A DNA stretch of 64,000 nucleotides from Tunturibacter empetritectus (GTDB taxonomy: Bacteria > Acidobacteriota > Terriglobia > Terriglobales > Acidobacteriaceae). Of this stretch, positions 51,093 through 59,913 are shown piece after piece. The stretch is taken from positions 1,798,001-1,862,000 of the forward strand of contig NZ_CP132932.1 in NCBI RefSeq assembly GCF_040358985.1, read 5' to 3'. The translations under genes and the position numbers were made by a program. The stretch's first letter is position 1, and each line of letters begins with the position of its first letter. The notes beneath the pieces are model-generated. The model had not been told where the DNA came from and did not search any database. It was given only the letters and a program-made list of their open reading frames with translations.

Positions 51093-52298
51093 CTAGAGCT
51101 TCACCCTCTTGCCGGTTCGCGCCGACTCATAGATCGCTTCCATCACCCGATGGTCTCGCAGCCCCTCTTCTCCTGGAGTCTTCGGCTCCTTGCCCTCCAG
51201 AATGCACTCCGCAAAGTGATCCATCTCCAACGCGAACTGATCCTTCTCTTCAATCTGCGGAGCAATCTCATTCTCATGCTCCCCGTCCAAATGGGACCAC
51301 TTCAACTTATTCCCGTGATACGCAAACGCAGGCGACATCTCCGCCCACGCTGTTGTTCCTTCCACCCGTAGAAACTGGCTCTTGTGCACGTCATAGCTCG
51401 TCGTGCAGGTCGCGGTGTACCCGCTCGGAAATCTCAAGCTGAAGCTACAGCTAGCTTCCACCTCAACGAACCGCGGATCATCTTTAGGCTGCCAGGTCTG
51501 CGCCATCACCTCCGTCGGCTCTTCGCCGGAGAGGAACCGCGCTGCGTTCAAACAGTAAAGCCCAACATCCGGCAGGCACCCGCCTCCAGAGAGCGAACGC
51601 TTCAATCGCCACTGCGTCGGGTCTCCCTCCTGTTGCGAGTTCGAAGATACAAACCCGCGCAGCTCCCCCAGCTTGCCCTCCGTCACCAGCTGCCGCAACG
51701 CACGGTTGTGCGGTTCGTACTGCTGACGATACGCAATCATCAGCTTCACCTTCGCCTGCTTGCACGCAGTAATCATGTGCTCCGCCTCTTTGCTGCTGGT
51801 CGCCATTGGCTTCTCGCACAGAATGTGTTTCCCGGTCTTGGCACCGCGCACGACGTACTCCTCGTGCATCCCGTTCGGCAGCACAATGTAGATCGCCTTC
51901 ACCTCGGGATTCTTCGCAAGCTCCTCATAGTTTGCATATCCATAAATCGCGGAGCCGTTGATACCATACTGCGCCGCAATCTTGGCCGCCTTCGCGCGAT
52001 CGCCGCTCACCAGCGCCACCGGCTTCGAATACTCTGACGAACCAAACGCAGGCAGAATCTGATTCAGCGACAAACGGCCCAGGCCAACAATCGCAAAGCC
52101 GACGCGCCTGTCCTCTGGAAGAAACGGCCCCGGTGTGCTCTCTTTTTGTTCCGAAGGTCCGTGAATCTGCGACAGCTGGACCTCATTTTCTTCATTTGGC
52201 CTTCGTTCGCTTTGTTGTGCGAAACCCGCAGTCGCCACTGCACCCGCTACTGCTGCGGAGCGAAGAAAGCTTCTGCGAGAAGAGGCAACAAGCGTCAT
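51093..52298 (-). CDS. Exported Gfo/Idh/MocA family oxidoreductase
   Basis: A 401-residue NAD(P)-dependent sugar-type oxidoreductase. A Tat-like signal (SSRRSFLRSAAVAGAVATAGF) leads to a Pro/Glu-rich linker. The Rossmann site FAIVGLGRLSLNQILPAFG and ILCEKPMATSSKEAEHMI with the EKP motif follow, then the C-terminal beta-sheet domain. Length and motifs resemble glucose-fructose oxidoreductase-like periplasmic proteins. The start at 52298 gives the signal at the N-terminus. A TTG 7 codons upstream is possible. The substrate is unknown. Confidence 0.85.
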   Translation of the reverse strand: MTLVASSRRSFLRSAAVAGAVATAGFAQQSERRPNEENEVQLSQIHGPSEQKESTPGPFLPEDRRVGFAIVGLGRLSLNQILPAFGSSEYSKPVALVSGDRAKAAKIAAQYGINGSAIYGYANYEELAKNPEVKAIYIVLPNGMHEEYVVRGAKTGKHILCEKPMATSSKEAEHMITACKQAKVKLMIAYRQQYEPHNRALRQLVTEGKLGELRGFVSSNSQQEGDPTQWRLKRSLSGGGCLPDVGLYCLNAARFLSGEEPTEVMAQTWQPKDDPRFVEVEASCSFSLRFPSGYTATCTTSYDVHKSQFLRVEGTTAWAEMSPAFAYHGNKLKWSHLDGEHENEIAPQIEEKDQFALEMDHFAECILEGKEPKTPGEEGLRDHRVMEAIYESARTGKRVKL

Positions 52299-52512
52299 AG
52301 GGCGTGTGATGCTGCCCAAATAGCCAACGTTGTCGTCTTACATTCGTGCACATACAGAGAAAGAAACTCACTTCCGCCGCATCAAAAATCGGCTTCGTCT
52401 TTTCCTAAACTCTCCCGACCCGCTTTGCAACCTGTCCGCCGCGCAACCCTGAATCAAATCCCCCACCATCGCATCAACCATAGGAGACAAATCAACTCTG
52501 AGGGGAAAACCG

Positions 52513-53559
52513 ATGCAGATCGGCATTGACAGCTTCGCAGCACTCGTTCCAGATCCCATCACCGGTCAGACCGTCACCGCGCAGCAGCGCATCGCCCATC
52601 TCCTCGAAGAGATTAAGCTCGCCGATGAGGTAGGCCTCGACCAGTTCGGCCTCGGCGAGCATCACCGCACCGAGTACCTCGACTCCGCCCCCGCCGTGAT
52701 CCTCGCCGCCGCGGCGTCCATCACCAAAACCATCCGCCTCACCTCTGCCGTCACCGTCCTCAGCGCCGCCGATCCAGTCCGCGTTTTCCAGGAGTTCGCA
52801 ACCCTCGACCTCATCTCCGGCGGCCGAGCCGAGATCGTCGCAGGCCGCGGCTCCTTCATCGAGTCCTTCCCCTTGTTCGGCCTCAAGCTCGAAGACTATG
52901 ACGACCTCTTTGCCGAAAAGCTCGATCTCCTCCTCGCCCTCCGCAAGGAAAACAACATTCGCTGGTCCGGCAAGCATCGCGCCGCACTCACCGGTCAGGG
53001 AGTCTTCCCGCGCCCGCTGCAAAATCCGCTGCCCGTCTGGCTGGGCGTTGGTGGCACCCCGGAGTCCTTCGCCCGCGCCGGCATGCTCGGCCTGCCCCTC
53101 ATGGTCGCCATCATCGGCGGAGAACCCCACCGCTTCCGTCCTCTCATCGACCTCTACCGTGAGGCCGGAAAGCGCGCAGGCCACGCTCCCGACTCGCTCA
53201 AAGTCGGCATCCACGCGCTCGGCTACGTAGCCGATACCGACCAGCAAGCCTCCGACGACTTCTTCCCCGGCTATGCCGAAGCCTTCACCAAGATCGGCAG
53301 AGAGCGCGGTTGGCCGCCAGTCACCCGCAGCCAGTTCGAGGCGCTGCGCCGACCCACCGGCGCTCTGATGGTCAGCGATCCCGAAACCGTAGCCGCAAAG
53401 CTCCTCAGGATGAACGAAGCCCTCGGCGGCATCTCCCGCATCAGCTTCCAGATGAGCGTCGCTGCTCTGCACCACGACAAACTCCTCCACGCCATCGAAC
53501 TCCTTGGCACCCGCGTTGCCCCCATCATCCGCAAAGCTCTGCCGGCTCTGCCGAAGTGA
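52513..53559 (+). CDS. LLM class flavin-dependent oxidoreductase
   Basis: A 348-residue luciferase-like TIM-barrel protein that uses reduced FMN or F420. The family pattern is visible in [75 protein letters not shown] and [19 protein letters not shown]. The substrate could be a ketone, sulfonate or amine compound and is not indicated. GAGGGG lies just before the ATG. An isochorismatase-like gene follows on the same strand after 65 bases, behind a TACAAT element. Confidence 0.88.
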   Translation: MQIGIDSFAALVPDPITGQTVTAQQRIAHLLEEIKLADEVGLDQFGLGEHHRTEYLDSAPAVILAAAASITKTIRLTSAVTVLSAADPVRVFQEFATLDLISGGRAEIVAGRGSFIESFPLFGLKLEDYDDLFAEKLDLLLALRKENNIRWSGKHRAALTGQGVFPRPLQNPLPVWLGVGGTPESFARAGMLGLPLMVAIIGGEPHRFRPLIDLYREAGKRAGHAPDSLKVGIHALGYVADTDQQASDDFFPGYAEAFTKIGRERGWPPVTRSQFEALRRPTGALMVSDPETVAAKLLRMNEALGGISRISFQMSVAALHHDKLLHAIELLGTRVAPIIRKALPALPK

Positions 53560-53624
53560 GGTAGATCGAAGGCTCTCAACTACAATTGTGGACCGGCAGT
53601 ACAGTGTGCTGAAGGGAGTCTCGT

Positions 53625-54236
53625 ATGGCTGACACATTCACCCTCGATCCGGCCCACACGGCCGTCCTGAGCATGGATTGTCAAGCCGGCATCGTCTCCA
53701 TCTACACCCGGGAGGACAAAGACGCCTTTCTGGCTCGAGCCGCAAGTGTTCTCAATCATGCTCGTGCTGCAGGCATGACCATCATCCACATTCAGGTAGG
53801 CTTTCGATCCGGACTCCCCGAAGTCAGCTCCCGAAATGCGCTCTTCAACGCCATTAAATCCTCAGAGCAACATCAGAAGCTGTTTCTGGAACCGCATGGA
53901 ACGATCCCAGATGTCATCGCCCCGCAAGACGATGACATCGTTATAACCAAGCACCGAATCAGTGCCTTTGCCGGCACCGATCTCGCTATGATTCTCCGCG
54001 CCAATGACATCGGTACCTTGGTTCTCTTCGGCATTGCGACCAGCGGAGTCGTCCTCTCCACTCTTATCGAGGCTTCTGACGCCGACTACCGTCTCGCGGT
54101 CATCGGCGATTGTTGCGCTGACCTGGACTCAGCGCTTCACGAGTGTCTCATCCAGCGATTCTTTCCGACACGTGGCTCGGTCTTGTCGTCTGAGGGTTTT
54201 ATCGCCGCCTCATTGAAGATGGATAAACAATCATGA
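53625..54236 (+). CDS. Isochorismatase-fold hydrolase lacking the usual Cys
   Basis: A 203-residue protein of the isochorismatase/nicotinamidase fold. Asp18 in LSMDCQAGI and Lys109 in IVITKHRISAFAGTDL match two of the three catalytic residues. In the third position the family has a Cys (GxATxxCV). Here the text is GIATSGVVLSTLIEASDADY, with Val142 in place of Cys. Some members, such as true isochorismatases, also lack it. Whether this one hydrolyses anything is open. AAGGGAG lies before the ATG, and TACAAT at 53581-53586 is a possible -10 element. Confidence 0.82.
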   Translation: MADTFTLDPAHTAVLSMDCQAGIVSIYTREDKDAFLARAASVLNHARAAGMTIIHIQVGFRSGLPEVSSRNALFNAIKSSEQHQKLFLEPHGTIPDVIAPQDDDIVITKHRISAFAGTDLAMILRANDIGTLVLFGIATSGVVLSTLIEASDADYRLAVIGDCCADLDSALHECLIQRFFPTRGSVLSSEGFIAASLKMDKQS

Positions 54237-54442
54237 AAAGTTCTCCACGGGCTGACCGCATGCACTAGCGCATCCCTCCTCGACTCTCTGCATTGCAAAA
54301 AGCAAACACGTAAAAGGAAAAGATGAGATGCTGATGGGGCGCGGCAGTTGGCCACCCCTTCTGCCGCGAGGAAGATCGCACACTTCCACAAACTCTTTCC
54401 CGTCCGGACCGCCAGGCGCTGCCGATGTTGGAGGACCTTGGA

Positions 54443-56704
54443 ATGCCGCTGCTGCGAAGAAATAACTACATCTTGCTCCTGCCTTTCGCACTCCTGGTCG
54501 CCAGCATCGTGCACAGTCAGACGCCCGAATCAACCAACTCTCCCGCAGTTCCATCCCGCGAAACCTCACCTGCCGCCAAAACTCACCCTCGTGTCGCACT
54601 CGTCCTCGAAGGCGGCGGAGCCCTCGGCTTCGCCCACATCGGCGTCCTCCAGTATCTCGAGGAGCATCACATCCCCGTCGACCTCATCGTAGGCACCAGC
54701 ATGGGCGGACTCGTCGGCGGTCTCTACGCCACTGGCCGCAGCCCAGACGAGATCCGCAACCTCATCCAGAACATCGACTGGGACAGAGCCATCGGCGGCC
54801 GCACGCCCTTTCCCGACCTCTCCTACCGTCGCAAACAGGATCGCGTCGAGTACCCTAACCGCCTCGAGTTCGGCCTCCGCCACGGCCTCTCTCTCCCCGA
54901 AGGCCTCAACACCGGCCAGCAGGTTGGCCTCATCCTCGACTCCGCCACCCTCGCCGACTACAATCTGAAATCCTTCGACGACCTCCCCACCCCCTTCCGC
55001 TGCGTCGCCACCAACATGAACACTGGCCGCCCCCGCGTCTTCGACAACGGCTCCCTCGCCCGCGCCCTGCGCGCCACCATGTCCATCCCCGCCCTCTTCG
55101 TCCCGGTCGTGATCGACGGCGTCACCTACACCGACGGCGCTGCGGTAGACAATCTGCCGGTCGACGTGGCCAAGGCCAACGGAGCCGACATCATCATCGC
55201 CAGCTACCTCGACAACACCGGCGGCCCCCAGACCACTCCCGGCTCCTTCCTCGCCACCACGGGAAACTTCGTCAGCATCGCCATCGCCGCTAACGAGATG
55301 CGCAGCCTTCAGGCCGCGGACATCCTCATCAGCTCCAAGCTCCAGGGCTTCACCAGCACCATGTTCACCAAATCTGCCGAGATTATCCCGAAAGGCGTGC
55401 AAGCCTCCGAAGCCAAAGCCAAACTCCTCGATCGCTTCTCCGTCAACGACGCCGAATGGGCCGCCTACCTCGCCCAGCGCAACGCCCGACGAAAGACTGA
55501 AACTCCCACTCCGCAATTTGTAACCGTAACAGGTGTAAGTACTCCAGCCGCAGTCGAGATTGAACGCAGCCTCCACCAGACCATCAACAAACCTATCGAC
55601 ACAAAGTTCCTCGACCAGGAGATGACCCGCTACGTCGGCTATGGAACCCTCAACGCAGCCGGCTACAACATGGTCGACCGCAACGGCGTCCCCGGCCTTA
55701 ATATCAACACCTACCCCCGCTACAACGGGCCGCCCTTCCTCGATCTCGCCATCAACATCGACGGCTCCGACACCCAGGATGTCCTCTTCGGCATGGCCGG
55801 CCGCATCATCTTCCAGAACCTCGGCGGCTTCCGCTCCGAGTGGCGCACCGACATCTTCTTCGGCTACTCCTACGGCGTCCGCAGCGAATACTATCGTCCC
55901 TTCACCCCGCATAGCCAGTTCTTCTACGCACCCCGCGCCTACGCCACCAGCACCCGCTTCGACTTCTACAACGCAGGCGCCAGGACCTCGCAGTATCAGA
56001 TCAACCAGAACGGCGTAGGCTTCGACGCCGGCTACACCTGGAAGCGCAACGCCGAACTCCGCTTCGGCCAGGACGAGTATTGGTACTCCGTCACCAAGCG
56101 CATCGACTTCGACAACCTCTCCATCCCGCCCCAACAGCAGAGTGTCACCTCCCTGCGCTTCACCTCCTACAACACCGACAACTCCGTCCTGCCCTTCCAC
56201 GGCGTCAACACCTTCTTCCGCGTCGAACGCCACGAACCCTCCAAAGGCAACGACCCCTTTACCCTCGCCGAAGCCCGCGTCGCCGGATATCTCCCTCTCT
56301 CCCCCAAGGCCTCTGTCTTTCTCACCGCCAGCGGAGGCACAGCCTTCGGCGCACCACCCAGCGTCACCGACCTCCAGGGCTTCCCTCTAGGCGGCCCCTT
56401 CCGCCTCGGCTCCTACGGACGCAACGAGCTCCTCGGCACCCAGTATTGGCTCTTTCAAGGAGGCTACGAGCGTAAGATCTTCCAGCTCCCACCCCTCCTC
56501 GGCGAAGGCGTCTACGCCGTCGGATTCTTCGAAGGCGGCAAGGTCTACAACAACCTCAACGCCGCGGACGAACTGGAGTCCGAAGCCTGGGACGGCAGCT
56601 TCGTCCTCGTCACCCGCACCGCCCTCGGCCCCATCTACATCGGCGGAGCCTCCGGCAACAACGACCATCGCAAGTGGTGGTTCGGCCTCGGCCACGTCTT
56701 CTAA
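54443..56704 (+). CDS. Patatin-like phospholipase with outer-membrane barrel (PlpD-like, type Vd)
   Basis: A 753-residue exported protein. A signal peptide (NNYILLLPFALLVASIVHSQ) is followed by a patatin domain: ALVLEGGGALGFAHIGVLQ (oxyanion hole), VGTSMGGLVGGLY with Ser86, and TDGAAVDNLP with Asp231. A POTRA-like linker occupies roughly 350-420 and a beta-barrel the rest, ending with Phe (WWFGLGHVF). This is the plan of PlpD-type autotransporters, where the barrel carries the lipase to the surface. I chose the ATG at 54443 with GGAGG 8 bases upstream. It is a GC-rich stand-alone gene. Confidence 0.85.
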   Translation: MPLLRRNNYILLLPFALLVASIVHSQTPESTNSPAVPSRETSPAAKTHPRVALVLEGGGALGFAHIGVLQYLEEHHIPVDLIVGTSMGGLVGGLYATGRSPDEIRNLIQNIDWDRAIGGRTPFPDLSYRRKQDRVEYPNRLEFGLRHGLSLPEGLNTGQQVGLILDSATLADYNLKSFDDLPTPFRCVATNMNTGRPRVFDNGSLARALRATMSIPALFVPVVIDGVTYTDGAAVDNLPVDVAKANGADIIIASYLDNTGGPQTTPGSFLATTGNFVSIAIAANEMRSLQAADILISSKLQGFTSTMFTKSAEIIPKGVQASEAKAKLLDRFSVNDAEWAAYLAQRNARRKTETPTPQFVTVTGVSTPAAVEIERSLHQTINKPIDTKFLDQEMTRYVGYGTLNAAGYNMVDRNGVPGLNINTYPRYNGPPFLDLAINIDGSDTQDVLFGMAGRIIFQNLGGFRSEWRTDIFFGYSYGVRSEYYRPFTPHSQFFYAPRAYATSTRFDFYNAGARTSQYQINQNGVGFDAGYTWKRNAELRFGQDEYWYSVTKRIDFDNLSIPPQQQSVTSLRFTSYNTDNSVLPFHGVNTFFRVERHEPSKGNDPFTLAEARVAGYLPLSPKASVFLTASGGTAFGAPPSVTDLQGFPLGGPFRLGSYGRNELLGTQYWLFQGGYERKIFQLPPLLGEGVYAVGFFEGGKVYNNLNAADELESEAWDGSFVLVTRTALGPIYIGGASGNNDHRKWWFGLGHVF

Positions 56705-56835
56705 TCGCCATCCCTTTTGTTATTCCCTTGACACCCCTTCGCACAACCCAAGTAGACTTATCCCGATTCGAATCGAAAGAAAACAACAAGCCCCACGTGC
56801 AGCCGCACTAAAGCCAAATCAACCTCAGGAGAAGC

Positions 56836-57744
56836 ATGAATCCCTCGCGCCGTCTGTTTCTGCAGCAGTCCGCAGCCGTTAGCCTCGCCTCACTGTTGCC
56901 CTTCCGTTCGGCCTTCGGCGAAACCAGCATGCCCATCGGTGTCCAGCTCTACACCGTGCAGGACGAGTTGAAGAAAGACGCCGCGGCAACTTTGCAAGCC
57001 CTCGCAAAAATCGGCTACCGCGAAGTCGAGTCCTTTCCCCTTCAGAACATCACCGCCGCGCAGATGCGAACCTTGCTCAACGACGCCGGCCTCAAATGCC
57101 CCAGCGCCCACCTCTTCTTCGGCATGGGCGACACGGCCCAGCTCCTCGATCAGGCCAACGCCCTCGGCGCCCACTATGCGGTCAGCTCCGTCCTTTTGCC
57201 AGTCACCATCACGGGCATGGATCTGCCAAAGATGAGAGACATGATCAAGGCCTACACCCTCGACGACTACAAAAAGATCGCCGCCAAAGCCAACGAGATC
57301 GGAGCGCAAGCCCAGAAGGCTGGTCTCCAATACGCCTATCACAATCACAACTTCGAGTTCCGCGACTTCGGCGGCCACACCGGCTACGAAATCCTCCTCA
57401 AAGAAACCGACCCCAAGCTAATGAAGTTCGAGCTCGACTGCGGCTGGATGGTCACCTCCGGCAACAACCCCATCGACTACTTCACCAAATATCCCGGCCG
57501 CTATCCCCTCATGCACGCCAAAGACTTTCCCGCCGACACTCCCGTCAACACCACCAGCGGCGTAGACCCCAGCCATCGCCCCACCGAGATCGGCCGCGGC
57601 CACATCGACTTCAAGCCCATCATCGCCGCCGCCGAAAAGTCCGGCCTCCAGCACATCTTCGTCGAGCAGGATCCACCCATCGAAGGCATGACCTCGCTCG
57701 AAGCCGTAGCCGTCAGCTACAACGCTCTCCGTCCCCTCGTCTAA
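56836..57744 (+). CDS. Exported sugar-phosphate isomerase/epimerase-like TIM barrel
   Basis: A 302-residue xylose-isomerase-like protein. A Tat-type signal (SRRLFLQQSAAVSLASLLPF) precedes the barrel. Metal-binding positions are suggested by KIGYREVESFPL, AYHNHNFEF, KFELDCGWM and IFVEQDPPIEG. Similar exported barrels are frequent in acidobacteria and planctomycetes and probably act on sugars or inositols. The substrate is not shown. AGGAG lies 5 bases before the ATG. Confidence 0.83.
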   Translation: MNPSRRLFLQQSAAVSLASLLPFRSAFGETSMPIGVQLYTVQDELKKDAAATLQALAKIGYREVESFPLQNITAAQMRTLLNDAGLKCPSAHLFFGMGDTAQLLDQANALGAHYAVSSVLLPVTITGMDLPKMRDMIKAYTLDDYKKIAAKANEIGAQAQKAGLQYAYHNHNFEFRDFGGHTGYEILLKETDPKLMKFELDCGWMVTSGNNPIDYFTKYPGRYPLMHAKDFPADTPVNTTSGVDPSHRPTEIGRGHIDFKPIIAAAEKSGLQHIFVEQDPPIEGMTSLEAVAVSYNALRPLV

Positions 57745-57824
57745 TCAAAGAAAAGATCGTCCCCGTAAACACGTCACGCAGACAAATCTGCATCCAATAG
57801 TCAGCCATTGCACCAGGGGGAAAC

Positions 57825-58019
57825 ATGGAAACAGAGGAACTAGCACTAACCGAAGATCGCCGCTCCATGAGCAAGCTGATCCTGTTCGCAACCATCGCAT
57901 CGGGAGTCATCGCAGCCTACCTGATGTACCGCCGAGGCGAATCGTTAGGAACCATCGCTAAGCAGGCCGTCACAAATCCGATTGGTTCCCTAATGACCGA
58001 AGTAAAAAATAAACTCTAA
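57825..58019 (+). CDS. Small single-pass membrane protein (64 residues)
   Basis: The ATG is preceded by AGGGGGA. Residues 1-14 are charged, 17-35 form a membrane helix (LILFATIASGVIAAYLMY), and the rest is a basic, moderately polar tail (RRGESLGTIAKQAV, then TEVKNKL). It looks like a small inner-membrane protein such as a YtxH-type. No family motif is present. It stands alone between the epimerase-like gene and a repeat-containing spacer. Confidence 0.65.
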   Translation: METEELALTEDRRSMSKLILFATIASGVIAAYLMYRRGESLGTIAKQAVTNPIGSLMTEVKNKL

Positions 58020-58083
58020 TAAAAAGCACTATCTCGATCGGAACCAATAAGCGCGCGTCATTTCAACCCAGACTGAAAATTCG

Positions 58084-58145
58084 TCATCTCGACCGGAGCC
58101 GTGCAGTCTCATCGCACGGCGCAGTGGAGAGACCCCCGCATTTTG
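58084..58145. repeat. Single REP-like hairpin sequence
   Basis: CCGTGC (58100-58105) and GCACGG (58115-58120) form a stem inside a longer motif that begins GTCATCTCGACCGGAG and ends GGAGAGACCCCCGCATTTTG. I remember such sequences as frequent intergenic repeats in acidobacterial genomes, but only one copy is in this window, so the repeat label rests on memory. Confidence 0.35.
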
Positions 58146-58169
58146 TTTTTGCCGTTACAAAACGCGAAT

Positions 58170-58613
58170 CTACGTTGCCGTATCCAGATGGAAGGACTCC
58201 GTGTAAGCCTCCACCGGATAGCCCTTTTCCTTCCACGCCGCAATCCCGCCCCGCAGCAGCTTCACCCGCGTAAAGTTCAGCGCACGAGCCTTGCCCAGCA
58301 CCATCTGGCTGGTCTCCTCGTCGCCGCCCGTGCAGTAGATCACCGAGTTCTGATCACGCGAGAAATGAGCTGTCTGATCAGCAATATCCTTCGGTGCGAT
58401 CCGCGTAGCGCCAGGAATAATCTCCGGATGCGCCAGAAAGTCCAGCGGCTGGCGCACATCGTAGAGCAGAGTCTTCTTCGCCTTTAGCAGCGCATACAAA
58501 GCTTCAGGCTCAATGCTCTTCTCGCGAATCTCGCGTCTGGCAAGAATCCGCCGCACGAAAAACCCAAGGACCAACACGCAAACCACCACAACAGCAATAG
58601 TAGTCAAACTCAT
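58170..58613 (-). CDS. Membrane-anchored rhodanese-like protein
   Basis: A 147-residue protein. An N-terminal membrane helix (TTIAVVVVCVLVLGFFV, residues 4-20) and a short basic stretch precede a single rhodanese domain: LLYDVRQPLDFLAHPEIIPGATRI, SVIYCTGGDEETSQMV with Cys94 in the active-site loop, and LLRGGIAAWKEKGYPV. It should handle sulfane sulfur at the inner membrane, and the membrane side of the domain is not certain. The ATG at 58613 has GGAGG 5 bases upstream. The frame continues upstream through a hairpin repeat and was trimmed. Confidence 0.87.
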   Translation of the reverse strand: MSLTTIAVVVVCVLVLGFFVRRILARREIREKSIEPEALYALLKAKKTLLYDVRQPLDFLAHPEIIPGATRIAPKDIADQTAHFSRDQNSVIYCTGGDEETSQMVLGKARALNFTRVKLLRGGIAAWKEKGYPVEAYTESFHLDTAT

Positions 58614-58685
58614 CCTGTCCTCCACGTATAGCCGGATTAGATGTACGCAACCGAAAGCCAGTTGTTGCGCAGCCAATTTGAACCC

Positions 58686-58779
58686 AACCAACGGGAGGAC
58701 CGAAGCGCCCAACCACCCAGAAAAGGTGCACAAGTCACGAAGTGACCGCCTCCCGCGTAGGGAGCCCGTCCGGCAGGAC
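58686..58779. repeat. Hairpin repeat copy 5 (half element)
   Basis: 94 bases: apex sequence CAACCAACGGGAGGACCGAA, copy-specific middle, GTCACGAAGTGAC, the small hairpin CTCCC-GCGTA-GGGAG, and the end GCCCGTCCGGCAGGAC. It is almost identical to copy 6. It ends 17 bases past the stop codon of the lipoprotein gene on the minus strand. Confidence 0.88.
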
Positions 58780-58796
58780 ACTGTCTTCGAATAAAG

Positions 58797-59828
58797 TCAC
58801 CACAGTGGAGCTACAGCTTCCTCCTCAAACACAGGTTGCGGCCCACCGTGGCCGCCAATGTGGAGTGCCGTCAGAAATGGCTTCGTCTGCGGATCGTAGA
58901 TCACGGTAATCGCTCCAGCGTTCCCCGCCGTCCCATTGCTGCCATCTCTCCCATCCAGACCGTTGCGCCCGTTTTGTCCGCTGGGTATTCCAATTCCGCC
59001 CGATCCTCCGTTTCCTCCGCGCCCGCCCTTTCCACCCGACCCGCCCGCGCCTCCGCTACTCGTTACCGAAAGCGACCCGCCCTGCGGATCTACCAGGTAA
59101 AAACGCTCCTTATGTCCTGCGGCAGAGACACCCAGTTGCAGCAGAGGATGAGTCCCCGATCGCAACGCAACCCTCATCTGCACAGACGGTCCATCGCCGC
59201 CAGATCCTCCATCCTGGCCATCCGAACCATTGGTCCCATCGGTGGCGTCTCCTCCAGCCGAAGGATTATTCCCATCAATAGATCCCATGCTGCCGCTCGA
59301 ACCGCTCATTCCATCGGTTCCATTGAATCCGATCGAGCCACCACTACCAGAGAAGTTTGATACAAAGCTGATGTCGTATCGGACCGGAACGTCGAGATCG
59401 GCGCGGACACTTGGCTGGCTGGGCACTGTAATAGTGACATGCCCCGTCTTTCCATCGCTGACCCTGGGATCGCGAGGCAGAGATAGCACACCTTTCTTAT
59501 TTACCGACACAACACTGGTTGTGACCGCCAGGTCCTTCCACAGAACCTTGCCCTTTCCCGCGCCCTCCGTCACCAACACCGCCCCATTCGGGCCGATCAG
59601 TGTGGCTATCAGAGAAGCCTTCTGCCCCGGCGCAATACCGGGATCTTTAGAGAGACTGGCTTCTATCGACGTGACGGGAGTCTTAGCGAGAGAAATCCTC
59701 TGTCCGAGCCGGACCTGTATGCTGCTGCAGCCAGTCAACACAAATGCAGAGGCCAGTCCCAGCCATGCCATCTGTCTGAAGCGGGAAAAACTCAGCGACC
59801 CAAAGCTGTTCACGTTCTTGGACTCCAC
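58797..59828 (-). CDS. Collagen-like Gly-rich lipoprotein
   Basis: A 343-residue lipoprotein. The signal with lipobox is WLGLASAFVLTGC, giving Cys34 as the lipidation site. Residues ~40-165 are a beta-rich domain with Ig-like features (ASLIATLIGPNGAVLVTEG, TGHVTITVPSQPSVRADLDV). Two Gly-rich blocks of Gly-x-x repeats follow (FNGTDGMSGSSGSMGSIDG and GGSGGKGGRGGNGGSGGIG). They are separated by a ~40-residue folded piece. I chose the GTG at 59828 because it supplies the basic n-region, and a later ATG at 59771 would leave a signal without positive charge. It is flanked by two near-identical half repeats. Confidence 0.7.
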   Translation of the reverse strand: MESKNVNSFGSLSFSRFRQMAWLGLASAFVLTGCSSIQVRLGQRISLAKTPVTSIEASLSKDPGIAPGQKASLIATLIGPNGAVLVTEGAGKGKVLWKDLAVTTSVVSVNKKGVLSLPRDPRVSDGKTGHVTITVPSQPSVRADLDVPVRYDISFVSNFSGSGGSIGFNGTDGMSGSSGSMGSIDGNNPSAGGDATDGTNGSDGQDGGSGGDGPSVQMRVALRSGTHPLLQLGVSAAGHKERFYLVDPQGGSLSVTSSGGAGGSGGKGGRGGNGGSGGIGIPSGQNGRNGLDGRDGSNGTAGNAGAITVIYDPQTKPFLTALHIGGHGGPQPVFEEEAVAPLW

Positions 59829-59913
59829 GAAACTACCGGCTGCTGTATCAACGGCAGCTCTTCTGCAACGAACCCGAAGATAGCCGCCAAGTTGTGTCTT
59901 GAATAGTCTCACC

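Noticed and set aside
54566..56233. A 555-codon minus-strand frame antisense to the patatin gene
   Set aside because: It is the mirror of GC-rich third codon positions. The sequence is almost all Val/Glu/Gly/Asp without domain structure, while the plus strand has clear patatin motifs. The same applies to long antisense frames over the amidohydrolase (44528-45775), parA (42228-43091) and the portal gene (1114-2226).
58614..58781. Upstream extension of the rhodanese frame through the hairpin repeat
   Set aside because: The added residues are a translation of repeat copy 5. A GGAGG stands directly before the ATG at 58613. Similar spurious extensions arise at repeat copies 1, 3, 4 and 6.
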